Shown here piece after piece: positions 1 through 9,813 of a stretch of DNA of 64,000 nucleotides. A program made the position numbers and the translations under genes. The stretch comes from Pedobacter sp. UBA4863 (GTDB lineage Bacteria; Bacteroidota; Bacteroidia; Sphingobacteriales; Sphingobacteriaceae): assembly GCF_002399615.1 (NCBI RefSeq), contig NZ_DHDZ01000028.1, forward strand, positions 63,272-127,271, read 5' to 3'. Each line of letters opens with the position of its first letter. Position 1 is the first letter of the stretch. The notes below the pieces were generated by a model that saw nothing but the letters and a program-made list of their open reading frames with translations, did no database searches and was not told the DNA's origin.

Positions 1-2542
1 TAGCGCTTAACCTATTTTTTAGTGTAGCTATTTCAACTGCAATATCAGAGTTGGTATTGGTTTCCCATTTCAAATCGGGGTTACCTGTTTGTGTTAAAAA
101 TGCTCCACCTTCGTTACCATTATCATAGTCTAAGGTGTATAGCATTCTGCTGGTAAAATAGTTACCTGTTTTGTCGTTTCCTACCAAACCATGAGAAGCT
201 CTTATTTTAAGTTGGTCTATCCACTTTACTTTAAAATAATCTTCTTTATCTATATTATAAGCACCACTTACCGACCAAAAGTTACCCCATTTGTTTTTAC
301 CACTAAACCTAGAACTACCATCTCTTCTGGCCGAAGCAGAAAACACATAAATACTATTGTAGCTATAATCAAATTTACTTAAGAAACCTTGGGTGGTGTA
401 TAATCGATCGTAACCATCACTTCTTGTTGAAGTAAAGTTATCTAATGCAGTTACGCCTTCTATTGTTTCACCATAACCTCTTCCCCATAGCTGATCCCAA
501 TAGTTATAATAATTTTCATGTCCGGCTAACACATTAAAACGGTGCTTATTAAACCTTTTGGTCCAGGTTAAAATCTTACTCCAGTTTAAATAGTATTGTG
601 TAGAGTTTGTTCTAAAATTTCTACCTGTACCCATAGCATCGCCCATGGCACTATTGTCATACTCTTCGCCTCTATAGTTATTGGCATAGATACTAAAGTT
701 ACTTACAAATTTTAATGTTTTAGAAATCTTAGCTTCCATAGTATTTACTGCCGTAAAAGAATTTCTTTTTTGTTGGGTAATGTTATTTAGTGTTTCATAA
801 ATCACATTTCTTCCTGTAAATACTGGCTTGTAATCTCCCGGATCATAAATTTTGTTACCCTGTGCATCTAAAAGATAAGCACCCGTAACAGGATCGTGTT
901 TGTACACAGGATATATTGGTGCCATGGTTAAGTCTATATAGAATGGGTTTTCTCCCAAGCCACTACTTTGGTTTGCTCTATCACTCTTGGTAAAGTTTGC
1001 AGATATATTTAAACCTACCTTTAACCAGCTCAAAGGAGTAGCATTTACCCTTAACCTACCAGTTACTCTCTGAAAATCAGAACCTAATATGTAACCTTGA
1101 TCATTAAGATAATTAAAAGAAACATAATAATCGGATTTTGCATTACCGCCACTAGTGGTTAAACCCGCATCTGTACGAATACCAAGCCTATGTAAATCAT
1201 CACCAAAGCCTGTATCGTCAGGATATAACAACTTAGCATTAGGGTTTAAACGTCCATCTTGATAAACAATCTCATCATTAGAAACGTTGAAAGGATTCCA
1301 GCCTATAAAATCTGCCAAGTTTTGTGTGGCATAAGTAGTACTATTTCCATTAGAGTTTTTTAAGATTTCCCATGCTACAGGAAAATATTGATAAGCATCT
1401 AATACTTCGTAACGAGGTAAACCTCTGGTAGAAAGTGCGGTTGAAACTCTTGCGGTGATAGGAGTTTTATCGTTTTTACCCCCTCTTTTTGTGGTAATTA
1501 ACACCACGCCATTCGCAGCTCTAGCGCCGTATAATGAGGTAGCCGAAGCGTCTTTTAAAATAGAAATACTTTCGATGTCATCAGGGTTGATATTACTCAA
1601 TACCCCTTCAAATGGTGCTCCATCTACAATATATAATGGGCTATTATCATTAGTAACTGAAGTAAATCCACGTATCCTAACATCTAGCCCTTCGCCTGGC
1701 TGACCACTACCTGCCGTAGTTTGTACACCTGGAGCAACACCCACAATGGCCGAAGTTAGATTTGAAATAGGACGTTGTTCTATGTCTTTTGCACTAACTG
1801 TAGCTACAGAGTTTGTTAACTCTGCTTTTGTTGAGGTACCAAATGCGATAACTACCGTTTCTAACTGTTTGGTATCTTGCGCCAAAGAAACATCGTATTT
1901 TATCAATGCTGTAATAGGCACTTCTTGGGTAATATAGCCCATTAAACTAAACACCAATGTTTTATCTGTTGATTTAACATTTAACTGAAAAAGACCATCT
2001 TGATTGGTAATTGTTCCATTAGTAGTGCCCTTTACCTTTACAGAAACTCCAACCAATATACCAGCATCGCCAACATCTATTACCTTACCGCTAATGGCTC
2101 TAGTTTGTTGTTGCTGTGCGTTTGTTGGATTTGGAGCAACATTTAACGATATATCAGCTGGTTTTAATGAAATAACTTTATCTTCTATCGAATATTCTAA
2201 GGAGAATTTTTTCAACATAGAAGCTAATGCTTCTTCTAAAGGAGTTTTCACAAAATTTACTGAAATATGCTCCTTATCGGGTACTTCCTTACTATTGTAA
2301 ATAAAGTAATAGCCCGTTTGCAGTCTTAATTCTCTTAAAGCCTCCTTTAATGTAATATCCTGTTTTTTTAAACTTACTATTTGCCCCATGGTGTTGGCGC
2401 TTACATGTAAGCTAAAAACAAATACAATTACGATGACAATTTTCATAATCAATAAAGTCTTTTGAATTGCTTGTTTGTATTTTGTTGGAAAATCCCTTCT
2501 AAAATTAGAAGACGATAATCTACAATGTATTTTTTCTTTCAT
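1..2542 (-). CDS. SusC/RagA-family TonB-dependent outer membrane receptor, cut by the window edge
   Basis: The frame is open from an ATG at 2542 to base 1 (about 847 codons). A full SusC protein is usually 1000-1150 residues, so the C-terminal barrel strands are missing. Visible in order: a basic N-terminal extension and signal segment, an STN domain (about residues 55-110), a carboxypeptidase-like regulatory domain (about 130-210), and the plug with the SusC hallmarks YIVDGAPFEG and SLYGARAANGVVLITTKRGK. The second ATG, at 2446, gives a shorter signal peptide; the 2542 start resembles other FecR-linked SusC proteins, so I prefer it. It should import an oligosaccharide or similar ligand across the outer membrane using TonB energy, with a SusD partner expected beyond the left edge. 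The STN domain and the upstream sigma/anti-sigma pair imply trans-envelope autoregulation. The substrate cannot be told from sequence. Confidence 0.93.
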   Translation of the reverse strand, partial: MKEKIHCRLSSSNFRRDFPTKYKQAIQKTLLIMKIVIVIVFVFSLHVSANTMGQIVSLKKQDITLKEALRELRLQTGYYFIYNSKEVPDKEHISVNFVKTPLEEALASMLKKFSLEYSIEDKVISLKPADISLNVAPNPTNAQQQQTRAISGKVIDVGDAGILVGVSVKVKGTTNGTITNQDGLFQLNVKSTDKTLVFSLMGYITQEVPITALIKYDVSLAQDTKQLETVVIAFGTSTKAELTNSVATVSAKDIEQRPISNLTSAIVGVAPGVQTTAGSGQPGEGLDVRIRGFTSVTNDNSPLYIVDGAPFEGVLSNINPDDIESISILKDASATSLYGARAANGVVLITTKRGGKNDKTPITARVSTALSTRGLPRYEVLDAYQYFPVAWEILKNSNGNSTTYATQNLADFIGWNPFNVSNDEIVYQDGRLNPNAKLLYPDDTGFGDDLHRLGIRTDAGLTTSGGNAKSDYYVSFNYLNDQGYILGSDFQRVTGRLRVNATPLSWLKVGLNISANFTKSDRANQSSGLGENPFYIDLTMAPIYPVYKHDPVTGAYLLDAQGNKIYDPGDYKPVFTGRNVIYETLNNITQQKRNSFTAVNTMEAKISKTLKFVSNFSIYANNYRGEEYDNSAMGDAMGTGRNFRTNSTQYYLNWSKILTWTKRFNKHRFNVLAGHENYYNYWDQLWGRGYGETIEGVTALDNFTSTRSDGYDRLYTTQGFLSKFDYSYNSIYVFSASARRDGSSRFSGKNKWGNFWSVSGAYNIDKEDYFKVKWIDQLKIRASHGLVGNDKTGNYFTSRMLYTLDYDNGNEGGAFLTQTGNPDLKWETNTNSDIAVEIATLKNRLSA

Positions 2543-2657
2543 ACATTTGTATAGATAAGGTTATTGAATAAATAGTGTTTCGTTTAATTTTTATTTGAAC
2601 TTATCGTTTTGCTTTTTCCGGTTGCCGCCGGAAAAAGCTTTTTAGCCCTGAGTTTTC

Positions 2658-3842
2658 TTATTTTTTCATTTTCTTCTTTTCACAAGTTATTACATTATCT
2701 TTTAGACCAAATACTATGTCGCCAGTAAGTTCAAGTGTTTTTAACACCTTAGACACATTGGCTGTTCTCGGAATTACACCTGTAAAAAACAGGTCGGGTT
2801 TCTCGCCCTCATATTTAATTTTAACATCATACCAACGCTCTAAGTCTTTCATAATCTCATTTAAACTGGTATTATTAAACACAAAGAGGTTATTACGCCA
2901 TGCCATTACTTCTTCTATATTTGCATCAACCTGTTTAGTTACCGTACTAGATTCTTCATATAATAACTGCTTGCCTGGCGATAGTAATTCTGTATGTTTT
3001 CCTTTTGCAAACTGAACCGAGCCCTCTAATAAGGTGAGTATTGATTGATATTCATTTGGATAAGCCATTACATTAAAATGAGTACCTAAAACCTTTATCT
3101 CCGAACTTCCATTCTTTACCAAGAAAGGTCGTTTGCGATCTTTTGCAATTTCAAAATAAGCCTCTCCAAATACCTCTACCCTACGCTCTGCACCGGCAAA
3201 TTTTGCTGGAAACTTTAAGGAAGAAGCCGCGTTAAGCCAAACCTTACTCCCATCAGACAGCACTACCGAGAAAGTGCCACCAATAGGTGTAGATAAAGTA
3301 TTGATTTGTTCGCTATCTTCTACTCCTTTTGTCCCAACTTTATAAACAATTTGTCCTTGTGCATCTCTTTCTATGGCAATATTTCCCTGAGTTGCCACTG
3401 TTCCATTCACACGGTTATCTAAGTTTATTTTCGAACCGTCTGCAAGCACTAGTACCGCTTTGTTTCCACCAGGCAAAACATCGTTGTGATAAACTAAAGG
3501 TTCTGTGCTTTTATCATCTTTTAAACTAAGATAATACAGTGCAAAACCACCAACCATAAACATTACTGCCGCAACCATATAACGCCAACCCATAAAACCT
3601 TTGTTGTCGTTTTTATGATGTTCTCCAGTAATACTTGCGTACATACTGTCCCAATCTATTTCGTGAACATGCTTATCTGAGTGAACTTTCTTATTTTGTT
3701 CATCCATGAATGCCAACACTCTTTCTTTTGTTTCAGGATTTCGAATGTAAAAGAACAGTTCTGCGTGCTCTTTCTCTGTAATTTCTCCATCTACATACTT
3801 CCGAAAAAGCTCATTTAATCTATCTTCTGTTGATAACGTCAT
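2658..3842 (-). CDS. FecR-family anti-sigma factor
   Basis: 394 residues, normal for Bacteroidota FecR proteins. Residues 1-60 are a helical cytoplasmic region that should bind the sigma factor, residues 86-106 form one membrane segment, residues about 184-275 are the FecR domain (LSTPIGGTFSVVLSDGSKVW, then GEAYFEI), and the C-terminal 75 residues match the DUF4974-type domain (LNEIMKDLERWYDVKI). It lies between the ECF sigma gene and the SusC receptor in the same direction, the classical arrangement in which a loaded receptor signals through its STN domain to FecR in the periplasm and frees the sigma factor. The 328-base gap to the sigma gene suggests it may have its own promoter. Confidence 0.95.
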   Translation of the reverse strand: MTLSTEDRLNELFRKYVDGEITEKEHAELFFYIRNPETKERVLAFMDEQNKKVHSDKHVHEIDWDSMYASITGEHHKNDNKGFMGWRYMVAAVMFMVGGFALYYLSLKDDKSTEPLVYHNDVLPGGNKAVLVLADGSKINLDNRVNGTVATQGNIAIERDAQGQIVYKVGTKGVEDSEQINTLSTPIGGTFSVVLSDGSKVWLNAASSLKFPAKFAGAERRVEVFGEAYFEIAKDRKRPFLVKNGSSEIKVLGTHFNVMAYPNEYQSILTLLEGSVQFAKGKHTELLSPGKQLLYEESSTVTKQVDANIEEVMAWRNNLFVFNNTSLNEIMKDLERWYDVKIKYEGEKPDLFFTGVIPRTANVSKVLKTLELTGDIVFGLKDNVITCEKKKMKK

Positions 3843-4170
3843 TAGCTAACTGTTTGCTGTTTACCTCTGTGTTCATCTTCTTTTACAAAGCAGAAACCAA
3901 AAGCATACTAGGTGTTTTAAAAAATATCGCCAATAACTTCTTGCTTCTATTTATCGATTTACAAATCTTAACAGCAACGAAACTTTTAGCAATCATAAGA
4001 CTACAAAAAATTTAGCACTTTGGCAATATATCACTTAGTGTGTTTAGCTATATAGACTGCATAGCTATCTTAACGGACCGCTTTTTTTTTAAAAAAAAAG
4101 CAATTGATGGCAATGAAAAATGCGCAAAGGAAAAACTGCCATTGTGCCATCAAAAAATTTAAACAAAAGA
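3843..4170. other. Intergenic region between sigma factor and FecR genes
   Basis: No gene is supported here. An open frame on the plus strand (3830-4015) looks random, with no conserved content. The notable element is a perfect palindrome at 4080-4101 made of GC, nine T, nine A and GC. It could act as a terminator for the sigma gene ending at 4171, since poly-T follows in either direction, or simply bend the DNA. Confidence 0.5.
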
Positions 4171-4764
4171 TTAATGATAAAGCTTAAAAAAAGCTACCAT
4201 AAAGATAATAAGGTTATGTTTAGCAATATGGTATTTTAGATGCTTAAGCACTTCTACGATTACATTTTTAACTCTACTTTTTGAAAGCCCAATTTCTTGT
4301 GCAATCTCTTCGTGACTCATGTGTAACGAACGGCTCATGTTAAAAATCTCTTGCTTCTGCACAGAGAGCTTACGAATAGCTTTGTCTATTAACATTGCGC
4401 TTTCTTTCAATCTAATTTGATCTTCTATATTATTTGATGAAATGGAAGTGTTGATCCAAGCTTCTTTTATAGATTTTTCACTTCTACTTACTTTTGCTAA
4501 ATAGTCATAGGTTTTATTTCGAGCAATCATATAAATATAGTTGCGGGGGTGCTCTATTTGCAGCAGTTTATCTTTATTTTTCCAAATAACTAGAAATGTT
4601 TCCTGAACAATTTCTTCAGCGTCGGCCTTACTATGTATAAACGAATCTACAAAAGCGAGTATCTTACCTCTATATAGGCTGAACATCTTATTAAATGCCA
4701 AAGAATTTCCATCCGAAATTTCTTTTAGCAATAACTTTTCCATTGTTAAATCGTATAATGCCAT
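4171..4764 (-). CDS. ECF-type RNA polymerase sigma factor (FecI-like)
   Basis: 197 residues. Region 2 is visible around residues 25-65 (SKADAEEIVQETFLVIWKNK) and region 4 around 130-175 with a helix-turn-helix (MSHEEIAQEIGLSKSRVKNV). It should direct RNA polymerase to the downstream FecR and SusC genes once freed by FecR. The C-terminus ends in a short hydrophobic tail (IIFMVAFF), which is common among Bacteroidota FecI-like factors. The chosen ATG is 7 codons before a second possible start (MEKLLLKE). A 13-base palindrome, cgcaataattgcg, sits 25 bases upstream of the start (4789-4801). Confidence 0.93.
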   Translation of the reverse strand: MALYDLTMEKLLLKEISDGNSLAFNKMFSLYRGKILAFVDSFIHSKADAEEIVQETFLVIWKNKDKLLQIEHPRNYIYMIARNKTYDYLAKVSRSEKSIKEAWINTSISSNNIEDQIRLKESAMLIDKAIRKLSVQKQEIFNMSRSLHMSHEEIAQEIGLSKSRVKNVIVEVLKHLKYHIAKHNLIIFMVAFFKLYH

Positions 4765-5129
4765 CAGAATAAAATAGTGGCCAAAAAACGCAATAATTGC
4801 GAAGTTCAGCTTAAGTTTGGTTAGGTATGTTTAGTTTGATAAAATTAGTAATCTTATTTATAAATCAAAATATATTTTACGGTTTCATCACTAAAAACCT
4901 CATAACTTATAAAGTTGTTAACAGAACAAACCTTCTGTTGTAAAATATAATTTTACACATACACCAACAAACCACACATACACTCTAACGGCACATATAA
5001 ATAAAAAATAAAATAACGAAAAATGTATTATCTCATAAATACCCAATAAAGTGTATCAATTTTGATTGGAATAAAAAAGATGCTCAAAAAAAATAAATTC
5101 TTGTCTTTTTTATGACAATATTCAATTGA
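4765..5129. other. AT-rich intergenic region upstream of the sigma gene
   Basis: No coding potential seen on either strand. It holds the upstream region of the sigma gene with the palindrome at 4789-4801; I find no convincing TAnnTTTG promoter. Confidence 0.5.
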
Positions 5130-5494
5130 ATTTTTAAAGAGATAGCCTTGGATTCTGTTAATAATGTACTAAAGATTGCCGTAAAAGCTAGCCTCGAATT
5201 TATTTCGGAACAACGGAATATTAATTTGCCGTTATGACCATGCAATAGCTTCTAAGCAAATCACTTCAGGATCAGCGACACCAAAATACCTCATATAAAG
5301 CTATAAATCATTCAAATAATATTGGAACTGAGGTTTATGATGACGGCAATACAAAAACCTATGTTAAACAGGCTGCGAAAATGGGAGCTATTGCTTTACG
5401 CATGACAGCAATTGTAAATGCAACACCTATTTTCTCCATAACCACAAAGCCCCGAAAAATTCGGGGCTTTGTGGTTATATTATTATTGAATTAA
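5130..5494 (+). pseudogene. Possible frameshifted remnant of an unidentified gene
   Basis: Three successive open stretches in three plus-strand frames join into protein-like sequence. 5130-5237 reads through SVNNVLKIAVKASLEFISEQ to a stop. 5236-5298 continues one frame on (DHAIASKQITSGSATPKYLI). 5282-5494 continues one more frame on (NNIGTEVYDDGNTKTYVKQA, then AKMGAIALR). The stretches abut or overlap and have balanced composition with few Asn/Lys runs, unlike random AT-rich DNA. No start codon fits the last stretch, and its 3' end runs into the terminator hairpin at 5441-5475. I do not recognise the family. It could also be chance open frame. Confidence 0.33.
5441..5475 (-). terminator. Hairpin terminator after the PorP gene
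   Basis: Perfect 16-bp stem (5441-5456 with 5460-5475) and a 3-base loop, 29 bases beyond the stop of the minus-strand PorP gene. The U-tract is weak on the minus strand and T-rich sequence follows on the plus strand, so it may serve both directions. Confidence 0.75.
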
Positions 5495-5503
5495 AAACTC
5501 ATT

Positions 5504-6397
5504 TTACTTCCCAAAGTTTACTTTCAAACCTAACTCTACCCCTCCATAGGTGTATTTCTGCAAATTGCTATTTATTGGCAAAGCGTAAGAAGCCTGAAAT
5601 TTATATTTTTTATCGGCACTGTACCCTATTCCAAATGAAGCGCTATTATTGGTGTGATATAAAGCCATGAAATTAAATTTCTCTTCTGCTAACAGCACAT
5701 TTATACCAGCATCTACAACAGCATCGTAATCTTTTAGGCCGCGGCACATTGCAATTGGGCTTAAACTGATGGCATCGTCTATACTAAACTTATAAGAAGC
5801 AGAAAAGAAATAGGTGGTATAATTATAACCATCATTTACATTTTGTGAGTAAAAAACACTTCTTAAGTTAGGAATTACTGCAGCAATGTTCAATTTATTG
5901 TCGTGGTTGTAGTTCATACCAAAATCACCATCAACCACATAGCCCTGATCATTAAAGTTAATTAAATCTGGATCGTCTAAATTTCCTACAACTCTACTCA
6001 TATCTACTTTAATGGTCGAAGCGCCCAAGGACACCCCAAACCTCAAATTTCCTTTAGCTGAAGTTTTAACATTATAGGCATAAGTAGCGGCGTAACGGCT
6101 GGCATCTAACACACCATCTTTATCTATAGTGGCATATAAACCAAAACCACTGTTGCCACGACCATAATCTAAGGTTAAAGTTCCTGTAAGGGTTTCTCCA
6201 TTATCTCCGGTTAAATTATTTTTATATGATGCTCCTACATTAAATCCGGCATTTTTACCAGCCGCCGCAGGATTGTATAAGTATTCGTTTAAGAAATACA
6301 TAGACATTGGCGGACTAACCTGTGCATGTGTGTATGCCGATAGGATCAATCCAAAAAAGGTAAATAAACTATATTTTAAAATTATATTACGTTTCAT
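5504..6397 (-). CDS. PorP/SprF-family type IX secretion outer membrane protein
   Basis: 297 residues with a 25-residue signal peptide ending THAQ. The mature N-terminus carries the family signature FLNEYLYNPAAAGKNAGF, followed by alternating beta strands of a small outer membrane barrel ending GVELGLKVNFGK. Characterised members (SprF, PorP) are needed for secretion or surface attachment of partner substrates with type B C-terminal domains. It lies 33 bases downstream of just such a substrate and is very probably cotranscribed with it, so I infer it serves that protein. The terminator at 5441-5475 closes the unit. Confidence 0.93.
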   Translation of the reverse strand: MKRNIILKYSLFTFFGLILSAYTHAQVSPPMSMYFLNEYLYNPAAAGKNAGFNVGASYKNNLTGDNGETLTGTLTLDYGRGNSGFGLYATIDKDGVLDASRYAATYAYNVKTSAKGNLRFGVSLGASTIKVDMSRVVGNLDDPDLINFNDQGYVVDGDFGMNYNHDNKLNIAAVIPNLRSVFYSQNVNDGYNYTTYFFSASYKFSIDDAISLSPIAMCRGLKDYDAVVDAGINVLLAEEKFNFMALYHTNNSASFGIGYSADKKYKFQASYALPINSNLQKYTYGGVELGLKVNFGK

Positions 6398-6430
6398 CGA
6401 ATGCTTACTTAATTTATTTAATTGTTAATC

Positions 6431-9313
6431 CTATCTTCCTCTTATAATGGTAATGGCACCTTTAATTCTATCTAGCCCCGTTCCTGTAGTAATTTGATAA
6501 TAATAAGTTCCGGCAGGCAAAGGGTTGCCATTGGAAGTACCATCCCAATTTCCTTGATATCCCTTTTGTCTAAATACAATTTTACCCACCTTATCATACA
6601 CCATTACTTCATTATTTGGATACATTTCATTTAGGTTCTCTATTGTCCAAAAGTCATTTTTACCATCGCCATTTGGTGTAAGCACATTGGTTGGTTTTAA
6701 ACCAGCAGTACCACCACCAAATAATTTCAAGTTTACCTTAACCGATGGGCTTTGAACAGTTTCTGGGGCATCTCTCCTAACTTTTGAGGTTACAGAAAAC
6801 TCTCTGAAACCAAGCGCTAACTCTTCTGGAAACCTAAAGTTCCAAGCTCCATTTTCATCTGCATTAACAATATATGGGTTAGTCGCATCAGGATACGCTT
6901 TTCCGTCAACATAAATGGTAATGAGGCTATTTGGCTCCGCTATCCCATGTAGCTTTGGTCTGTAAGTAGTTACAATATTCCCATACACTACGTTTTCTAC
7001 TATAGGTTTTTCGGGAATTTCATCTATATTCTCTAAATCTATGGTTACTGTCAATTTCTGAAGATCTGGTCCTCCTTGCGTATTCGGCAAATCGTTTTCT
7101 AAACGAATTGTTAACACAAATTGTCTTATTAACTCGTAGTTTAATGGTCTAGCGTCGACTACAATAATCTCTCCAGTTAAAGGATTAATGGCAAAAGCTC
7201 CCTTTTCATTACCCGAAATAATTTCCCATTTTGTAATATTGCCAGCTAAAGCGTATGCAGGTATTCCAAGCACATCATTGGTTTTAGTTCCCGTTCCTTC
7301 TATGGTGTACTCTGGAATTAAATAGTGTGTTGGGACTGATTTTGCCCCCAAGTGCTCTACAGCTCCAATATCCATTCTACCATTTTGCACCCTACTTTTA
7401 CCAAGCACATCAAAATCCAAACCTTTTAATATATCGGTAATACCCGCCGGCACATCATTGATATCTGCCTTGTCTATAGCTGGACTACCGGCAGCTACTT
7501 CCAGAAAATTTGTATCGCCTAATGTAGTACTTAAGAACAATGGGTTTTGTCCTACAATATTTCCATCTACACCATCTGTACCATAATACTCGGTAATGGT
7601 ATTTTTAGATACTACAGAAGCTGATGTACTAAGATATATGTCGTGTCTTGTTAATGTGGTAGTTGCTGTAGAAGCTCTATTACCATAGAGCAACGTATTG
7701 TACATTTTTACAGCAGCACCCGCATTAGCAGCATATATTGCTCCTCCTAAAGTACTATTTGGATTTTTATTTGAGATAAGAGAACTATTATATAACTCTA
7801 CTGTTGTATTACTATATAGGTAAATGGCACCACCACCGCCGCCAGTAGTTTGGGCTTCATTTTCGAAAAACAATGAATTTAGTACGATTGTCTTTGAACC
7901 CGTTCCTATTAAAGCCATTGCACCGCCACTTAAAACAGCCCTATTTCTGATGAATTTAGAACTTGTTAGTTCTACTGTAACTCCACTCGCATACAAAGCT
8001 CCTCCTGTTGTGTTACTAACGTTATTTTCAAAAGTACAGTTGAGTATCTTAACTGGACTTACTGTATTAGGCTCTAAAAAAATAGCTCCTCCTGTAGTAG
8101 AACATGTGTTTTTAGTAAAAACACAATCTTCCAACGTATAAGTACCCGTACCTAAATAAACTGCACCTCCTCCGTTACCAGGAGTATTGTTACTATCAAA
8201 AGTAGCCCCCTTTATATTCATAACTAAACCAGATGCAATAGCGCTAATAGCTCCCCCTGCATTAGTACCTAGAACTTTATTATTTTCAAATAAACCCCCA
8301 GTAATATTTAATCTCCCACTATTTGGTGCACGTATGGCCCCACCTCTAAGTGCGGCCTGGTTACCTATAAAATTGGTGTTATAAAAATTGGCAGTAGAAG
8401 TACTACTACCTAAATAAAAAGTCCCTCCTTCACTACCAGACTTATTGTTTTCAAAAAGGCAATCGTAAAACTTTAAATCTGAATATTGCCCCATGTAAAC
8501 AGCTCCTGCACTACCAGAGGATGAGTTCCCTATAAATGACACGTTAGAAAAATTAACTACGGCAGGAATATTAGAAAGCCCATAAACGTACATGGCTCCG
8601 CCAGCCCCGCCCATTGCTTTATTATTGATAAACTGAATATTCCTTAAATTACCACCAGCACCACTAAACATATATAGAGCGCCAGCATTTTGATCTAAAG
8701 CTGCATTCGTATTGTTGCGAACAATTAAATTTCTCAGTTCCATGTGATCTACGAAGTACATAATTATACCTGGTGAGCGTGTACTAGGCACATCTTGGTC
8801 GTTTACTCTAATTGTATTGGCACTACCGGCAATAGCCTCCGTATAACCATCTTCAACAATAAAACCATCGAAAACAGTTTTAGGGCCCATGTAATTTACA
8901 ATAGTAACTACGTGGTAGGTATTGTCTTCATTTGTATTTTCGTCGCCAATATTTCCAGACAGAATAGTTTCATTTGCGGCAATATCCCTATCTAGAATTT
9001 CATCTTCAGTACCTGCAAAACCTCCGTAAACAGAAACTTCTGCTTTAAGCAAAAATGAATTAAATCTGTCATTTGCATTATTTGTTACTTCTATATCATC
9101 AGGTCTTCTATTAGGTTTATAAACACCTTTTGCTACCCATACTTGGTCTCCTGGATTAGAGTTATTAATCATAGCTTGTAAATCTCCAGAGGCATCTGTC
9201 CAACTATTTCCAGAGCCCACCCCACCTTCTTTTACATACCTAATTTGTTGCGCTACTGCATCCATCCCTATAAATAGAGAAAAGGAAAAAAGCAATACGT
9301 AAAGTTTTTTCAT
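6431..9313 (-). CDS. Large secreted beta-helix protein with T9SS type B sorting domain
   Basis: 960 residues. A signal peptide (1-22, ending DAVAQ) is followed by a parallel beta-helix (about 90-580) built from many short repeats of the type FxNNxxxxxGGAIY. Next come a cadherin-like segment (about 690-745, with FAINPLTGEIIV), an Ig-like segment (about 780-865), and a gliding-motility-type CTD (about 870-960: LTPNGDGKNDFW, WDGTSNGNPLPAGTYYYQI, last residues IIRGR). The CTD targets it to the type IX system; type B substrates are exported and attached with help from a PorP/SprF partner, encoded directly downstream. The role is likely adhesion or polysaccharide contact at the cell surface, but no catalytic motif is evident. 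Confidence 0.92.
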   Translation of the reverse strand: MKKLYVLLFSFSLFIGMDAVAQQIRYVKEGGVGSGNSWTDASGDLQAMINNSNPGDQVWVAKGVYKPNRRPDDIEVTNNANDRFNSFLLKAEVSVYGGFAGTEDEILDRDIAANETILSGNIGDENTNEDNTYHVVTIVNYMGPKTVFDGFIVEDGYTEAIAGSANTIRVNDQDVPSTRSPGIIMYFVDHMELRNLIVRNNTNAALDQNAGALYMFSGAGGNLRNIQFINNKAMGGAGGAMYVYGLSNIPAVVNFSNVSFIGNSSSGSAGAVYMGQYSDLKFYDCLFENNKSGSEGGTFYLGSSTSTANFYNTNFIGNQAALRGGAIRAPNSGRLNITGGLFENNKVLGTNAGGAISAIASGLVMNIKGATFDSNNTPGNGGGAVYLGTGTYTLEDCVFTKNTCSTTGGAIFLEPNTVSPVKILNCTFENNVSNTTGGALYASGVTVELTSSKFIRNRAVLSGGAMALIGTGSKTIVLNSLFFENEAQTTGGGGGAIYLYSNTTVELYNSSLISNKNPNSTLGGAIYAANAGAAVKMYNTLLYGNRASTATTTLTRHDIYLSTSASVVSKNTITEYYGTDGVDGNIVGQNPLFLSTTLGDTNFLEVAAGSPAIDKADINDVPAGITDILKGLDFDVLGKSRVQNGRMDIGAVEHLGAKSVPTHYLIPEYTIEGTGTKTNDVLGIPAYALAGNITKWEIISGNEKGAFAINPLTGEIIVVDARPLNYELIRQFVLTIRLENDLPNTQGGPDLQKLTVTIDLENIDEIPEKPIVENVVYGNIVTTYRPKLHGIAEPNSLITIYVDGKAYPDATNPYIVNADENGAWNFRFPEELALGFREFSVTSKVRRDAPETVQSPSVKVNLKLFGGGTAGLKPTNVLTPNGDGKNDFWTIENLNEMYPNNEVMVYDKVGKIVFRQKGYQGNWDGTSNGNPLPAGTYYYQITTGTGLDRIKGAITIIRGR

Positions 9314-9760
9314 ATGAATTATTAGTTTATTAGTTGTTGTAGTTTTAAAGAATAGTTCTCGATTACACGAAATACATCATGTCAAAACATATCTCGCCCT
9401 TAAAACTAAATAATAGACTGTTATAAAAACCAAGAGGACCTTTTTAATCTAAATCTTTATGAACTTTTAATCTCAAAGGCATCGTATTGCCAACTATTTT
9501 CTTTCAAATTACCAAAGTCTTAAAATTAGAAATTAAGAAAAGGCATTCCTAGTTTATGGACAAAGCAATAGCCAAAAGTTAATCATTTGCCGGATTGGCC
9601 ACATAAAAAACTGATGCTATTGCTGTTTAGACCTTCTCGAATAAAACTAAACAACCCCAAAATAGAGCCGCTAACTATATGTATAGCTAAACAAGCTAGC
9701 AACTACACCAGATTCTTCCATTTCAGATATCTTTCGCAGAAAATAATTTCTCTTTTACTA
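9314..9760. other. Intergenic region upstream of the secreted beta-helix gene
   Basis: About 450 bases without a supportable gene; a 61-codon open frame at 9587-9772 runs into the rpsJ terminator and looks random. It should hold the promoter of the minus-strand gene starting at 9313, but I see only imperfect -7 matches. Confidence 0.5.
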
Positions 9761-9794
9761 AAAAACCTCTAAGAAACTAATCTTAGAGGTTTTT
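9761..9794 (-). terminator. Rho-independent terminator after rpsJ
   Basis: 14-bp stem (9761-9774 with 9781-9794), 6-base loop, poly-T on the minus strand, 20 bases past the rpsJ stop. It ends the str operon after S10. Confidence 0.88.
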
Positions 9795-9813
9795 AAATTT
9801 ACTCATAAATCTT

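Noticed and set aside
3830..4015. 61-codon plus-strand ORF between FecR and sigma genes
   Set aside because: It overlaps the start of fecR, has random AT-rich composition and no promoter.
9587..9772. 61-codon plus-strand ORF upstream of the rpsJ terminator
   Set aside because: It runs into the terminator stem and has no family resemblance.
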